A DNA stretch of 64,000 bases from Leisingera thetidis (GTDB taxonomy: Bacteria; Pseudomonadota; Alphaproteobacteria; Rhodobacterales; Rhodobacteraceae), in the NCBI RefSeq assembly GCF_025857195.1, contig NZ_CP109787.1, forward strand, positions 2,111,501 to 2,175,500, given 5' to 3'. Positions within the stretch are counted from its first letter, which is position 1. Every line of letters starts with the position of its first letter. The translations under genes and the position numbers were made by a program. This document shows, in pieces, positions 44,932-55,605 of this stretch. The notes beneath the pieces are model-generated. The model was not told where the DNA came from. It did no database searches and worked only from the letters and a program-made list of their open reading frames with translations.

Positions 44932-45786
44932 TCAGTAACCAAAGGCCTTGCGCAGCATGTTGAGCGCCACCAGTACCAGAAAGGCACCGAACACCCGCTT
45001 CAAGGGTTTCGGATCCATCGCATGGGCCAGTTTCACCCCCCAGGGCGCGGTGATCAGCGTCATCGCAATGACGATGAAAAACGCCACCAGATTGACCGCG
45101 CCGATGGTAAAGGGCGGCCGCGCGGCGGGGTCCACCTCAAGCAGCAGGAAACCTGCAACCGACGGCACCGCGATGATCACCCCGAACCCGGCCGCGGTTG
45201 CCACCGCCCGGTGCACCGCCACCCCGTGCAGGGTCATCAGCGGCACTCCGAAACTGCCGCCGCCGATGCCCATCAGCACCGAAAGAAAGCCGACCGCCGG
45301 CGACAGCGCCAGCCGTTTGGCACCGCGGGGCATCGCCGGGGCCAGCCGCCATTCGGACTTTCCCAGCCCCAGATAGCAGCCGATCACCAGCGCCAGGCCG
45401 CCAAAGACGCCCTGCAGCACGGTGGAGCGCAGCGCCGAGGCCGCCAGCACGCCAATGACGGCACCGATCGCGATGCCGATCCCCCAGCCGCGCAGGATCT
45501 GCCAATCCACCGCGCCCTTCTTGTTGTGGCTCAGGACAGAGCGCACCGAGGTCACGATAATCGTCGCCAGCGAGGTCGCGAGGCAGATCTGCATCAGCTG
45601 ATCGCCGCCATACCCGAGGGTCTGAAACGCATAGAAAAACGCCGGCACCAGCACGATGCCGCCGCCCACCCCCAGAAGGCCGGCCAGCACCCCGGCAAAG
45701 GCCCCGATCACCACCAGCAGCGCTGCCATCTGCATCAGCAGCGCAGGTTCCGGCCATAGGGCGGCGGTCAGGGCGGGATCGGTCAT
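44932..45786 (-). CDS. TSUP family permease (TauE/SafE type), second copy
   Basis: 284-residue membrane protein with eight helices. The two family glycine motifs are clear: FAGVLAGLLGVGGGIVLVPA in the first repeat and GFLSVLMGIGGGSFGVPLM in the second. The substrate is probably a small organic anion or sulfite. It is a different branch from the TSUP gene at 5630-6382, having the full GVGGG motif. ATG at 45786 with GAGG upstream. It ends 10 bases before the start of the dioxygenase-like gene. Confidence 0.88.
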   Translation of the reverse strand: MTDPALTAALWPEPALLMQMAALLVVIGAFAGVLAGLLGVGGGIVLVPAFFYAFQTLGYGGDQLMQICLATSLATIIVTSVRSVLSHNKKGAVDWQILRGWGIGIAIGAVIGVLAASALRSTVLQGVFGGLALVIGCYLGLGKSEWRLAPAMPRGAKRLALSPAVGFLSVLMGIGGGSFGVPLMTLHGVAVHRAVATAAGFGVIIAVPSVAGFLLLEVDPAARPPFTIGAVNLVAFFIVIAMTLITAPWGVKLAHAMDPKPLKRVFGAFLVLVALNMLRKAFGY

Positions 45787-45872
45787 GCAGGGCACCTCGG
45801 GAATTGCGTCTTTGGCAAAGGGTTAGCCGCCGCTCCCCGCATGCACAAGGCCATAGCGCGTGAGGCATGCCG

Positions 45873-46874
45873 TCACGCTGCGGCGCGGTTCTCCACCTGC
45901 GCCAGCGCCTCCTGCACCAGTTCCGGCCCGGCCCCGGCGCGGCAGGCGCCCTCGGACAGCATCCGCCGCCACTGGCGCGCGCCCGGCTTGCCGGCAAACA
46001 GCCCCAGCATGTGCCGGGTGATCTGGTTCAGTTTGGCCCCCTCGCCCAGCCGCGCGTCGATATAGGGCAGCATCTGCCGCACCGCCTCTGCCGGGTCGCT
46101 GACGCCTCCGGTTCCGTAAATCTGCGGATCCGCCGCGCAAAGCACATCGGCCGGCTGGTGATAGGCCGCGCGGCCCAGCATGACCCCGTCCAGACCGCGG
46201 TCCAGGTGCGCCGATGCCTCCCCCAGCGTGGCAATGCCGCCGTTGATCGAGATATGCAGATCCGGGAACGCCGCCTTCATCCGGTGCACCAGATCGTAAT
46301 CCAGCGGCGGGATATCCCGGTTTTCCTTCGGAGACAGCCCCTGCAGCCAGGCCTTGCGGGCGTGGATGGTCACCCGGCGGCAGCCTGCGGCGCGGATCTT
46401 GTCCAGAAAGTCCGGCAGCACCTCCTCCGGCTCCTGCTCATCCACCCCGATGCGGCATTTGACGGTGACCTCGGCCTTCACCGCCTCGCGCATGGCGGCA
46501 ACGCAGTCCGCGACCAGCTCCGGCGTCTGCATCAGCACCGCCCCGAAGGCCCCTGACTGGACCCGGTCGCTGGGGCAGCCGCAGTTGAGGTTGATCTCGT
46601 CATACCCCGCTTGCGCGCCAAGCCGCGCCGCCGCGGCCAGTTCCTGCGGGTCAGAGCCGCCCAGCTGCAGGGCCACCGGGTGCTCTTCGGCGTTGAAGTC
46701 CAGCAGATGCAGCGCCCCGCCGCGCACCAGCGCCGGCGCGGTCACCATTTCGGTGTAAAGCAGCGTCTCGCGGCTCAGCAGCCGGTGCAGGTAGCGGCAA
46801 TTCCGGTCGGTCCAGTCCATCATCGGCGCGACGGACAGCCGGGCGGCCTGGTGCAGGGGGGCAAAATCAGTCAT
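45873..46874 (-). CDS. dusA: tRNA-dihydrouridine synthase A (DusA)
   Basis: 333-residue flavin enzyme that reduces uridines 20/20a in the tRNA D-loop. TIM-barrel pieces: SVAPMMDWTDRNCRYLHRL, EINLNCGCPSDRV with the catalytic cysteine, KCRIGVDEQEPEE, and ISINGGIATLGEA at the phosphate-binding end. The DWTDRHCR-like start is typical of DusA rather than DusB/C. I use ATG 46874; the codons before it are not family-like. Confidence 0.93.
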   Translation of the reverse strand: MTDFAPLHQAARLSVAPMMDWTDRNCRYLHRLLSRETLLYTEMVTAPALVRGGALHLLDFNAEEHPVALQLGGSDPQELAAAARLGAQAGYDEINLNCGCPSDRVQSGAFGAVLMQTPELVADCVAAMREAVKAEVTVKCRIGVDEQEPEEVLPDFLDKIRAAGCRRVTIHARKAWLQGLSPKENRDIPPLDYDLVHRMKAAFPDLHISINGGIATLGEASAHLDRGLDGVMLGRAAYHQPADVLCAADPQIYGTGGVSDPAEAVRQMLPYIDARLGEGAKLNQITRHMLGLFAGKPGARQWRRMLSEGACRAGAGPELVQEALAQVENRAAA

Positions 46875-46949
46875 GCCGCGCCATATAGGCCCTGCGCCGC
46901 CGCGTGCCAAGCGCGCTCTGCGCCCCCGTGCGCTGCAGACGCGCCCCTC

Positions 46950-48353
46950 TCAGCCCGCCAATGACGGCAGGTAGAGGACAATCCCCGGAAAGGCGACCAG
47001 CAGCGCAATCGTTACCGCATCGGCGACGAAGAACGGCATGACGCCGCGGAACACGTCCTGCACAGACAGGTCATCGCGCACCCCGGCGACCACGAAACAG
47101 TTCAGCCCGATCGGCGGGGTGATCAGGCAGAACTCGGCCATTTTCACCACCAGGATCCCGAACCAGATCGCGCACATGGTGCCGCTCATGCCAAAGGCGC
47201 TGTCGGCCGCAGCCACGCTCTCGCCGCCGTTCAGCGCCATCACCGCCGGGTAGACCACCGGCAGGGTCAGCAAGAGCATGCCGATGGCGTCCATGAACAT
47301 GCCCAGCACCGCATAGGCCAGCAGAATGCAGACCAGGATCAGCATCGGCGGCATCTGCAAGCTGGTGATCCAGTCCGAGAAGGCCCCGGGCAGGTCGGCG
47401 AATCCAAGGAACCGCACATAGATCAGCACCCCCCAGATGATGGTGAAGATCATCACCGTCAGCTTGGCGGTCTCCAGCAGCGCCGATTTCAGCTCTGCCC
47501 ACTTCATGCCCTCCTTCAGGGCATAAAGGAACACGATGAAGGCGCCGATTGCGCCGCCCTCGGTCGGGGTGCCCCAGGCCTGCTCGCCAAAGGGATTGTA
47601 GACAAAGCAGATGATGATCAGCACCACCAGAATGATCGGCAGCGCGCCGGGCAGCGAGGCGAACCGCTGGCCCCAGGTGAAGCCCTTGACCGGCGGGCCG
47701 ACGGATTTGAACACCACCGCGATGCCGACGATCAGCAGGCCGTAGATCACCGCCGAAAACGCGCCGGGGATGAAGCCCGCGAGCAGCAGCTTGCCCACGT
47801 CCTGCTCGACGATGATGGCGTAGATCACCAGGATCGCCGAGGGCGGGATCAGCGAGGCGAGCGTGCCGCCCGCAGCCACCACGCCGGCGGCGAAGCGCTT
47901 GTTGTAGCCGATCGCCAGCATCTCCGGGATGGCGATGCGGGCAAAGACGGCGGAGGTGGCCACGCTTGCGCCGGACACCGCAGCAAATCCCGCGGTGGCA
48001 AAAACGGTGGAGACCGCAAGCCCGCCCGGCAGCCAGGCGATCCAGCGTTTGGCGGCGGTGAACAGCGCGCGGGTGAGACCTGCGTAATAGGCGAGGTATC
48101 CGATCAGGATGAAGGTCGGGATCAGGCTGAGCGCCTGGCTGGAAACCTTGGAGTGCGGCACCTGGCCTGCAATCTTGACCGAGACCGTCACGGCCTTGCC
48201 GAAGCGGGCCGGGTCATAGCCGAACTTGGCCCAGAAGATCCAGACCAGACCCGCAAGGCCTGCCAGCCCGGCGGCAAAGGCCACGCGCATCCCCAGCACC
48301 ACCATCGCCAGCAGGCCGCCGGTGACCCACAGGCCGATTTCAATGGGTTCCAT
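46950..48353 (-). CDS. dctM: TRAP transporter large permease DctM
   Basis: 467-residue membrane protein with about 12-13 helices, the ion-driven transport subunit of a TRAP importer. Conserved segments include ATAGFAAVSGASVATSAVFA, LASLIPPSAILVIYAIIVEQ and ITPPIGLNCFVVAGVRDD. It is encoded last in the dctP-Q-M unit, five bases after dctQ. Substrate is set by DctP. Confidence 0.94.
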   Translation of the reverse strand: MEPIEIGLWVTGGLLAMVVLGMRVAFAAGLAGLAGLVWIFWAKFGYDPARFGKAVTVSVKIAGQVPHSKVSSQALSLIPTFILIGYLAYYAGLTRALFTAAKRWIAWLPGGLAVSTVFATAGFAAVSGASVATSAVFARIAIPEMLAIGYNKRFAAGVVAAGGTLASLIPPSAILVIYAIIVEQDVGKLLLAGFIPGAFSAVIYGLLIVGIAVVFKSVGPPVKGFTWGQRFASLPGALPIILVVLIIICFVYNPFGEQAWGTPTEGGAIGAFIVFLYALKEGMKWAELKSALLETAKLTVMIFTIIWGVLIYVRFLGFADLPGAFSDWITSLQMPPMLILVCILLAYAVLGMFMDAIGMLLLTLPVVYPAVMALNGGESVAAADSAFGMSGTMCAIWFGILVVKMAEFCLITPPIGLNCFVVAGVRDDLSVQDVFRGVMPFFVADAVTIALLVAFPGIVLYLPSLAG

Positions 48354-48358
48354 CCGGC

Positions 48359-49006
48359 TTACTCCTGCCCGCTGCCGCTGTCATGGCCGGCCAGCTGCCC
48401 GGCCTCTGCCGCCGCCAGTTCGGCGGCGCTTTGCACCAGCGGCACGGCCACCGGTGTTTGCAGCCCCAGCACCAGCGCCCGGCCATAGGCCCAGATCTGC
48501 AGCAGCAGCCGCAGGCCCAGCACCGCAAAGGCCACCGGCGCCAGCAGCTTGGCAGGCCAGATCGGCAGGCCGATGTCGATCGAGCTGTCGCGGCTCCACA
48601 TCGGCGCGGCAAAGTCGAAGGAGCGCAGGAAATGCGCCCAGCTGCCCCAGACCAGTGCCGCAATCAGCAGGAGGATCAGCAGCACCGAGATCAGCTCGAA
48701 CAGCCACAGCGCCCGCCCCCTGAGAGCGCCAATGAAGATGTCCATGCGGATATGGCCGCCATTGCGCTGCACATAGGCGATACCCATGAAGGCAATCAGC
48801 GGCATGATCTGCTCGATCCAGTCGACATAGCCCGGCAAGGGCGCGTTCATCGCATTGCGGCCGCCGACAGAAACCACCGCCAGGATCATCAGCGAAAACA
48901 CCGCAATGCCGCTCAGCAATGCCAGTATCCGCTCGAGCTTCAACAGCCCCCGGTCCAGCCTGCTGATCAGGCTGCCGTCTTCCAGCACCGCTGCGCCGCC
49001 TGCCAT
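48359..49006 (-). CDS. dctQ: TRAP transporter small permease DctQ
   Basis: 215-residue four-helix membrane protein. It contains the DctQ-type NAPLPGYVDWIEQIMPLIAF and YVQRNGGHIRMDIF. The C-terminal tail is alanine/glutamate-rich. It lies between dctP (80 bases upstream, with a hairpin between) and dctM (5 bases downstream). Confidence 0.92.
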   Translation of the reverse strand: MAGGAAVLEDGSLISRLDRGLLKLERILALLSGIAVFSLMILAVVSVGGRNAMNAPLPGYVDWIEQIMPLIAFMGIAYVQRNGGHIRMDIFIGALRGRALWLFELISVLLILLLIAALVWGSWAHFLRSFDFAAPMWSRDSSIDIGLPIWPAKLLAPVAFAVLGLRLLLQIWAYGRALVLGLQTPVAVPLVQSAAELAAAEAGQLAGHDSGSGQE

Positions 49007-49034
49007 GCCCTGCCCCCGTCTGTTGCTTCGTCAA

Positions 49035-49070
49035 AGACAGAAAGGGCCGGTGCGGTCCCGCCCGGCCCTT
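49035..49070 (-). terminator. Hairpin between dctP and dctQ
   Basis: AAGGGCCGG (49042-49050) and CCGGCCCTT (49062-49070). On the minus strand it is followed by TCTGTCTTTG. In TRAP operons such hairpins probably let dctP be expressed more strongly than the membrane genes. Confidence 0.7.
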
Positions 49071-49086
49071 CCGTGCTGCATCAGGC

Positions 49087-50103
49087 TCAGCTGCCCGAAC
49101 GCGTGTCGGTCAGCGTCTTCTGCACCAGATCATAGAGCTCCTGGGCGGGCAGGCCCTGGGCGCTCATGTCCTTGATCCACTGTTCGCGGATCGGATCGGC
49201 GGCAACCTTGCGGAACTCGGCCAGCTGGTCGTCGGAGATCATCACTTTCTCGACGCCCTTTTCGTCCAGCACGCTGTCCCACTTGGTCAGCAGCGCGCCG
49301 TAGTTTTCGAGGTAATGCGCGATTGCCTCGTCTACCGAGCTGTCCAGAGCCTCGCGCTCGGCGTCGCTGAGAGCCTCATAGGCATCGGTGTTGACCACCA
49401 CCGGGCAGTTTACGGTGCCGGGATTGAGGTTGGCGGTCCACCAGTCGGCCTTGTTGATGGTGCCGAATGCCAGATGCGCGTGCTGGGCAAAGGCGACGGT
49501 ATCGACGACGCCGGATTCCATCGCGTTGTAGGCTTCGGTCGCGGTCACAGAGGTCGGTACCGCGCCCACGGCCGAGAACGCCTGGCCGATGCCGCCGGTG
49601 GCGCGCACCCGCATGTCCTTGAACTCGGCCAGCTCATCGCGCGGCTCGCCGGTGCCGACAATGTTGTACTGCGGCATCGGCGAGGTCATCAGCAGCTTGG
49701 CGTTCCAGCGCGCCAGATCCTCCTGCACCGCCGGGTGGGCATAAACCGCATGCGACACGGCCACCTCTTCCTCCAGCGTGTTCACGCCCAGGAACGGCAG
49801 CTCCAGCACGGTGATCGAGGGGTTCTTGTCGCGGTGGTAGCCTGCGCAGAACTGCGCCATCTCGAAGGCGCCGATGGAGATGCCGTCGAGGTTCTCCTTG
49901 TTCTTCGAAAGGCCGCCATAGCTGATGTTCAGGGTGAACTCCCCGCCGGTCTTCTCGCTGACCAGCTCGGCCAGTTTCTCCACATGTTCGGTAAAGGCGC
50001 GGCGCTTGCCCCACAGGGACACGTTCCACTCGGTGGCGGCAGCCTCGCCTGCCATTGCAACGCCAGCAGTTGCCGCCACAGCGGCCGTCAGAAATCTGTT
50101 CAT
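49087..50103 (-). CDS. dctP: TRAP transporter solute-binding protein DctP
   Basis: 338-residue periplasmic binding protein with a signal peptide (MNRFLTAAVAATAGVAMAG). The carboxylate-binding arginine region is visible as FKDMRVRATGGIGQAF, followed by SVTATEAYNAMESGVVDTVA, as in organic-acid-binding DctP proteins. It belongs to the C4-dicarboxylate/carboxylate superfamily; the precise ligand cannot be inferred. It is transcribed away from acs, sharing the 490-base intergenic region. Confidence 0.92.
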   Translation of the reverse strand: MNRFLTAAVAATAGVAMAGEAAATEWNVSLWGKRRAFTEHVEKLAELVSEKTGGEFTLNISYGGLSKNKENLDGISIGAFEMAQFCAGYHRDKNPSITVLELPFLGVNTLEEEVAVSHAVYAHPAVQEDLARWNAKLLMTSPMPQYNIVGTGEPRDELAEFKDMRVRATGGIGQAFSAVGAVPTSVTATEAYNAMESGVVDTVAFAQHAHLAFGTINKADWWTANLNPGTVNCPVVVNTDAYEALSDAEREALDSSVDEAIAHYLENYGALLTKWDSVLDEKGVEKVMISDDQLAEFRKVAADPIREQWIKDMSAQGLPAQELYDLVQKTLTDTRSGS

Positions 50104-50593
50104 GATGTAACTCTCCCGAATTGCGCCCTTGTGGATTCCGGTCCGGTCCGGCCTGGACGCTTGCAGGTCAGGCTAGCGGCACCGGTGCGCGCTGCCAAGC
50201 CCCCGGCGGGAAAGATGACGCAGCGACTCGTGCATGCCCTTTGCGCAGAGGTTCGGACCGCCCCGCAGCCCCGGCGGAACAATATGCCGCAGTCCGGCGG
50301 CAGGCGCATTTTGCAAATGCAGCATCCTGTGGGACATTGGTCGTACAGGGGCCGGGTTGCAGAATTTACACCCAAACCATTGAATACAGAGGCATACACA
50401 TATGCATTTCTTTAGTTGATTTACAAGTTTTCGGACATTTTCGAAATTCGTTGACAGACAAACCCTTTGATAACCGCATTTTATTCACAAATTTTCAGAC
50501 TGCCCTATTATCGGTGCCCAGGAGGAAACGGTTTGACAGCCACGGCACAGCGTTGTCGTTTGTCTTGCCAATGAAATTCTGGGAGGAAACCGA
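50104..50593. other. Divergent dctP / acs control region
   Basis: 490 bases. The half near acs (50340-50560) is strikingly AT-rich compared with the window. It contains a symmetric GCATTT-TGC-AAATGC (50306-50320), a TTGACA at 50451-50456 without a good -10 at normal spacing, and two AGGAGGAAAC-like segments (near 50520 and 50583); the second is the acs ribosome site. No RNA gene was recognised. Confidence 0.55.
50306..50320. promoter_or_regulatory. Symmetric TTTGCAAA-type site upstream of acs
   Basis: GCATTT (50306-50311) and AAATGC (50315-50320) around a TGC centre. TTTGCAAA-type sites are known for short-chain acyl-CoA/acetate-metabolism regulators (RamB; Rhodobacter PccR, from memory). 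Assignment to any one regulator is inference. Confidence 0.35.
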
Positions 50594-52555
<1,962 letters not shown>

Positions 52556-52562
52556 TAGACAC

Positions 52563-53246
52563 ATGAACATGGCAGTCATGACCCGTCCCGCCGTTCTGAT
52601 CCTGCTGGGGCCTCCGGGCGCCGGCAAGGGCACCCAGGCGCGGATGCTGGAGGAAAAATTCGGCTATGTGCAGCTGTCGACCGGCGACCTGCTGCGCGAA
52701 GCGGTTGCCGCGGGCACGCCTGCGGGCCGCGCCGCCAAGGCGGTGATGGAGGCAGGCCAGCTGGTCAGCGACGAGATCGTGATCAACATCCTGCGCGACC
52801 GTCTGGCGGAACCCGATTGCACCAAGGGCGTGATCCTCGACGGCTTCCCCCGCACCACCGTGCAGGCCGAGGCGCTGGATGAATTGCTGGCGGAGACCAG
52901 CCAGAAGATCAACGCCGCGATCAGCCTGGAGGTGGATGATGCGGCGATGGTTGACCGGATCTCCGGCCGCTACACCTGCGGCGGCTGCGGCGAGGGCTAT
53001 CACGACAGCTTCAAGCAGCCTAAGGTGGATGGCAAATGCGACAAATGCGGCGGCGCGCAGATGCAGCGCCGCGCTGATGACAATGCGGAGACCGTTGCCA
53101 GCCGGCTGCAGGCCTATCACGCGCAGACCGCGCCGCTGATTGCCTATTACGGCGGCAAGGGCGTGCTGCAGACCACGAATGCCATGGGCGGTATCAATGA
53201 CATTGCCCGTGACATGGCGGCCATCGTGACCAGGGCCACCAGCTAA
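52563..53246 (+). CDS. adk: Adenylate kinase
   Basis: 227-residue enzyme that interconverts AMP + ATP and 2 ADP. P-loop GPPGAGKGTQAR, AMP-binding LSTGDLLREAV and DGFPRTTVQAEAL. The LID carries a four-cysteine zinc site (YTCGGCGEGYHD...KCDKCGG), as in long zinc-type adenylate kinases. Its position directly after acs is sensible because acs produces AMP. There is probably a second adk in the ribosomal-protein operon of such genomes, but that lies outside this window. Confidence 0.96.
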   Translation: MNMAVMTRPAVLILLGPPGAGKGTQARMLEEKFGYVQLSTGDLLREAVAAGTPAGRAAKAVMEAGQLVSDEIVINILRDRLAEPDCTKGVILDGFPRTTVQAEALDELLAETSQKINAAISLEVDDAAMVDRISGRYTCGGCGEGYHDSFKQPKVDGKCDKCGGAQMQRRADDNAETVASRLQAYHAQTAPLIAYYGGKGVLQTTNAMGGINDIARDMAAIVTRATS

Positions 53247-53256
53247 CAACCAAGAA

Positions 53257-53288
53257 ACGGGGCCTGCGCTGAACCCGCAGGACCCCGT
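53257..53288 (+). terminator. Hairpin after adk
   Basis: ACGGGG (53257-53262) pairs with CCCCGT (53283-53288), with an inner CCTGCG/CGCAGG stem. There is no T-run after it, so it may be a processing or attenuation structure rather than a full terminator. Confidence 0.5.
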
Positions 53289-53433
53289 CCCCCGGACAAT
53301 GGAATACCCGACGGCACCGCCTTGGCGGACCGGAGGAGTCATGCCTGCACGCCGAGATCCCGGCGGCAGGCAAACGGAGAGAGTTTGCCCGCCGTCAGGC
53401 GCGGCGGCTCAGGAGGAAGAAGGAGGAGCCGCC

Positions 53434-53718
53434 ATGGCGGAACAAACCACAAATGGGGCAAAAACCGCCGAGGCCGACAAGGGCTACTGGGCGGCAAACG
53501 TGCGCATCATTCTCGTCAGCCTGGTGATCTGGGCTGTTGTTTCATTCGGCTTCGGCATCCTGCTGCGCCCGATGCTCTCGGGCATCCGCGTCGGCGGCAG
53601 CGATCTGGGCTTCTGGTTCGCCCAGCAAGGCTCGATCCTGGTGTTCCTGGGGCTGATCTTTTTCTACGCGTTCCGGATGAACAAGCTGGACCGCGAATAC
53701 GGCGTGGAGGAAGAATAA
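53434..53718 (+). CDS. DUF4212 protein, small subunit of sodium/acetate-type symporter
   Basis: 94-residue membrane protein with two helices (ILVSLVIWAVVSFGFGILL and FAQQGSILVFLGLIFFYAF) and the family end MNKLDREYGVEEE. DUF4212 proteins are encoded next to VC_2705-type sodium:solute symporters and are thought to be an accessory subunit. The ATG at 53434 has AGGAGG upstream; in-frame codons before it are not membrane-like. It is spaced by one base from the symporter gene. Confidence 0.92.
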   Translation: MAEQTTNGAKTAEADKGYWAANVRIILVSLVIWAVVSFGFGILLRPMLSGIRVGGSDLGFWFAQQGSILVFLGLIFFYAFRMNKLDREYGVEEE

Positions 53719-53719
53719 G

Positions 53720-55504
53720 ATGGACCAGTTCACCATCAACCTGCTGTTTGTGGGCGCGTCTTTTGCGCTCTACATCGGCATCGCGATCTGGGCCCGTGCG
53801 GGCTCCACATCGGAATTCTATGCCGCCGGCCGCGGTGTTCACCCCGTCACCAACGGCATGGCCACTGCGGCCGACTGGATGTCGGCGGCCTCCTTCATCT
53901 CGATGGCGGGCCTCATTGCCTTTACCGGCTATGACAACTCCACCTTCCTGATGGGCTGGACCGGCGGCTACGTGCTGCTGGCGCTGCTGCTGGCACCCTA
54001 CCTGCGCAAGTTCGGCAAGTTCACCGTCTCCGAGTTCATCGGCGACCGGTTCTATTCGCCGACCGCGCGCATCGTGGCGGTGATCTGCCTGATCGTTGCC
54101 TCGACAACTTACGTGATCGGCCAGATGACCGGCGTCGGCGTGGCCTTCGGCCGCTTCCTCGAGGTGTCCAACACCACCGGCCTCCTGATCGGCGCCTGCG
54201 TGGTCTTTGCCTACGCCGTGTTCGGCGGCATGAAGGGCGTGACCTACACCCAGGTGGCGCAGTACTGCGTGCTGATCATGGCCTACACCATCCCGGCGAT
54301 CTTCATCTCGCTGCAGCTGACCGGCAACCCGGTTCCGGCGCTCGGCCTGTTCGGCGACCATGCGGCCTCCGGTGAGCCGCTGCTGGCCAAGCTGGATGCC
54401 ATTGTCCGGGAGCTCGGCTTCAATGAGTACACCGCGCATCATTCCGACACCTTCAACATGGTGCTGTTCACCCTGTCGCTGATGATCGGCACCGCCGGCC
54501 TGCCGCATGTGATCATGCGCTTCTTCACCGTGCCGCGCGTTGCGGATGCCCGCTGGTCGGCCGGCTGGGCGCTGGTGTTCATCGCCCTTCTGTACCTGAC
54601 CGCCCCGGCTGTCGGCGCCATGGCCCGCCTCAACATCACCGAGATGATGTGGCCCAACGGCGGCATCGAAGGCGGCGCCGTGACCGTGCAGCAGATCGAG
54701 GAAGATCCCAAGTACGACTGGATGGCGACCTGGCAGAAAACCGGCCTTCTGGGCTGGGAAGACAAGAACGGCGACGGTGCAATCCAGTACTACAACGATC
54801 AGAACGCCGATCTGCAGGCCGTGGCCGAAGCCAACGGCTGGGCCGGCAATGAGCTGACCAACTTCAACCGCGACATCCTGGTTCTGGCCAATCCGGAAAT
54901 CGCCAACCTGCCCAGCTGGGTGATCGGCCTGGTGGCGGCCGGCGGCCTGGCGGCGGCGCTGTCGACCGCGGCGGGCCTGCTGCTGGCGATCTCCTCGGCG
55001 GTGTCGCACGACCTGATCAAGGGCTCGATCAACCCGAGCATTTCGGAAAAAGGCGAGCTTCTGTCGGCCCGGATCGCCATGGCCGTGGCCATCGCGGTGG
55101 CCACCTACCTGGGCCTCAACCCGCCGGGCTTTGCCGCGCAGACCGTGGCGCTGGCCTTCGGCCTCGCAGCCGCCTCGATCTTCCCGGCGCTGATGATGGG
55201 CATCTTCACCAAGGTGAACAACAAGGGCGCCGTGGCCGGCATGCTGGCGGGCCTGATCGTGACCCTGGTCTACATCTTCCTGCACAAGGGCTGGCTGTTC
55301 ATCCCGGACACCAACGCCTTCACCGATGCCGATCCGCTCTTGGGCACCGTCAAATCCACCTCCTTCGGTGCGATCGGCGCGATGGTGAACTTCGCGGTGG
55401 CCTTCATCGTGTCGAAATCGACCGAGGCGATCCCGGCCGAGATCGAAGAATTGGTGGAAAGCGTCCGCATCCCCCGCGGTGCAGGCGCCGCGCAGGACCA
55501 CTAA
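53720..55504 (+). CDS. Sodium:solute symporter, VC_2705/ActP-like (acetate uptake)
   Basis: 594-residue membrane transporter of the SSS family with about 13 helices. Characteristic motifs are SEFYAAGRGVHPVTNGMATA, DWMSAASFISMAGLI and SVSDL-type helices later on. With DUF4212 it forms the two-gene module annotated as cation/acetate symporter in many proteobacteria; acs just upstream supports acetate. An extra loop at about residues 320-375 carries a calcium-site-like DKNGDGAIQYYN (348-359). A hairpin terminator follows. Confidence 0.92.
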   Translation: MDQFTINLLFVGASFALYIGIAIWARAGSTSEFYAAGRGVHPVTNGMATAADWMSAASFISMAGLIAFTGYDNSTFLMGWTGGYVLLALLLAPYLRKFGKFTVSEFIGDRFYSPTARIVAVICLIVASTTYVIGQMTGVGVAFGRFLEVSNTTGLLIGACVVFAYAVFGGMKGVTYTQVAQYCVLIMAYTIPAIFISLQLTGNPVPALGLFGDHAASGEPLLAKLDAIVRELGFNEYTAHHSDTFNMVLFTLSLMIGTAGLPHVIMRFFTVPRVADARWSAGWALVFIALLYLTAPAVGAMARLNITEMMWPNGGIEGGAVTVQQIEEDPKYDWMATWQKTGLLGWEDKNGDGAIQYYNDQNADLQAVAEANGWAGNELTNFNRDILVLANPEIANLPSWVIGLVAAGGLAAALSTAAGLLLAISSAVSHDLIKGSINPSISEKGELLSARIAMAVAIAVATYLGLNPPGFAAQTVALAFGLAAASIFPALMMGIFTKVNNKGAVAGMLAGLIVTLVYIFLHKGWLFIPDTNAFTDADPLLGTVKSTSFGAIGAMVNFAVAFIVSKSTEAIPAEIEELVESVRIPRGAGAAQDH

Positions 55505-55513
55505 ACTCCCCAG

Positions 55514-55546
55514 GGCGGGCCGTCCCACGGCGGCCCGCCTCTTTCC
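55514..55546 (+). terminator. Terminator after the symporter gene
   Basis: GGCGGGCCG (55514-55522) and CGGCCCGCC (55531-55539) with an eight-base loop, followed by TCTTTCC. Confidence 0.75.
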
Positions 55547-55605
55547 TCATGGTCCCGTCCGGTGCATACTTGGCGGGGCCATTTTTTTTCTGATTTCATG
55601 CAGGT

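Noticed and set aside
50451..50456. TTGACA as the acs -35 element
   Set aside because: The sequence matches the consensus, but no acceptable -10 lies 16-18 bases downstream, so I do not call a promoter.
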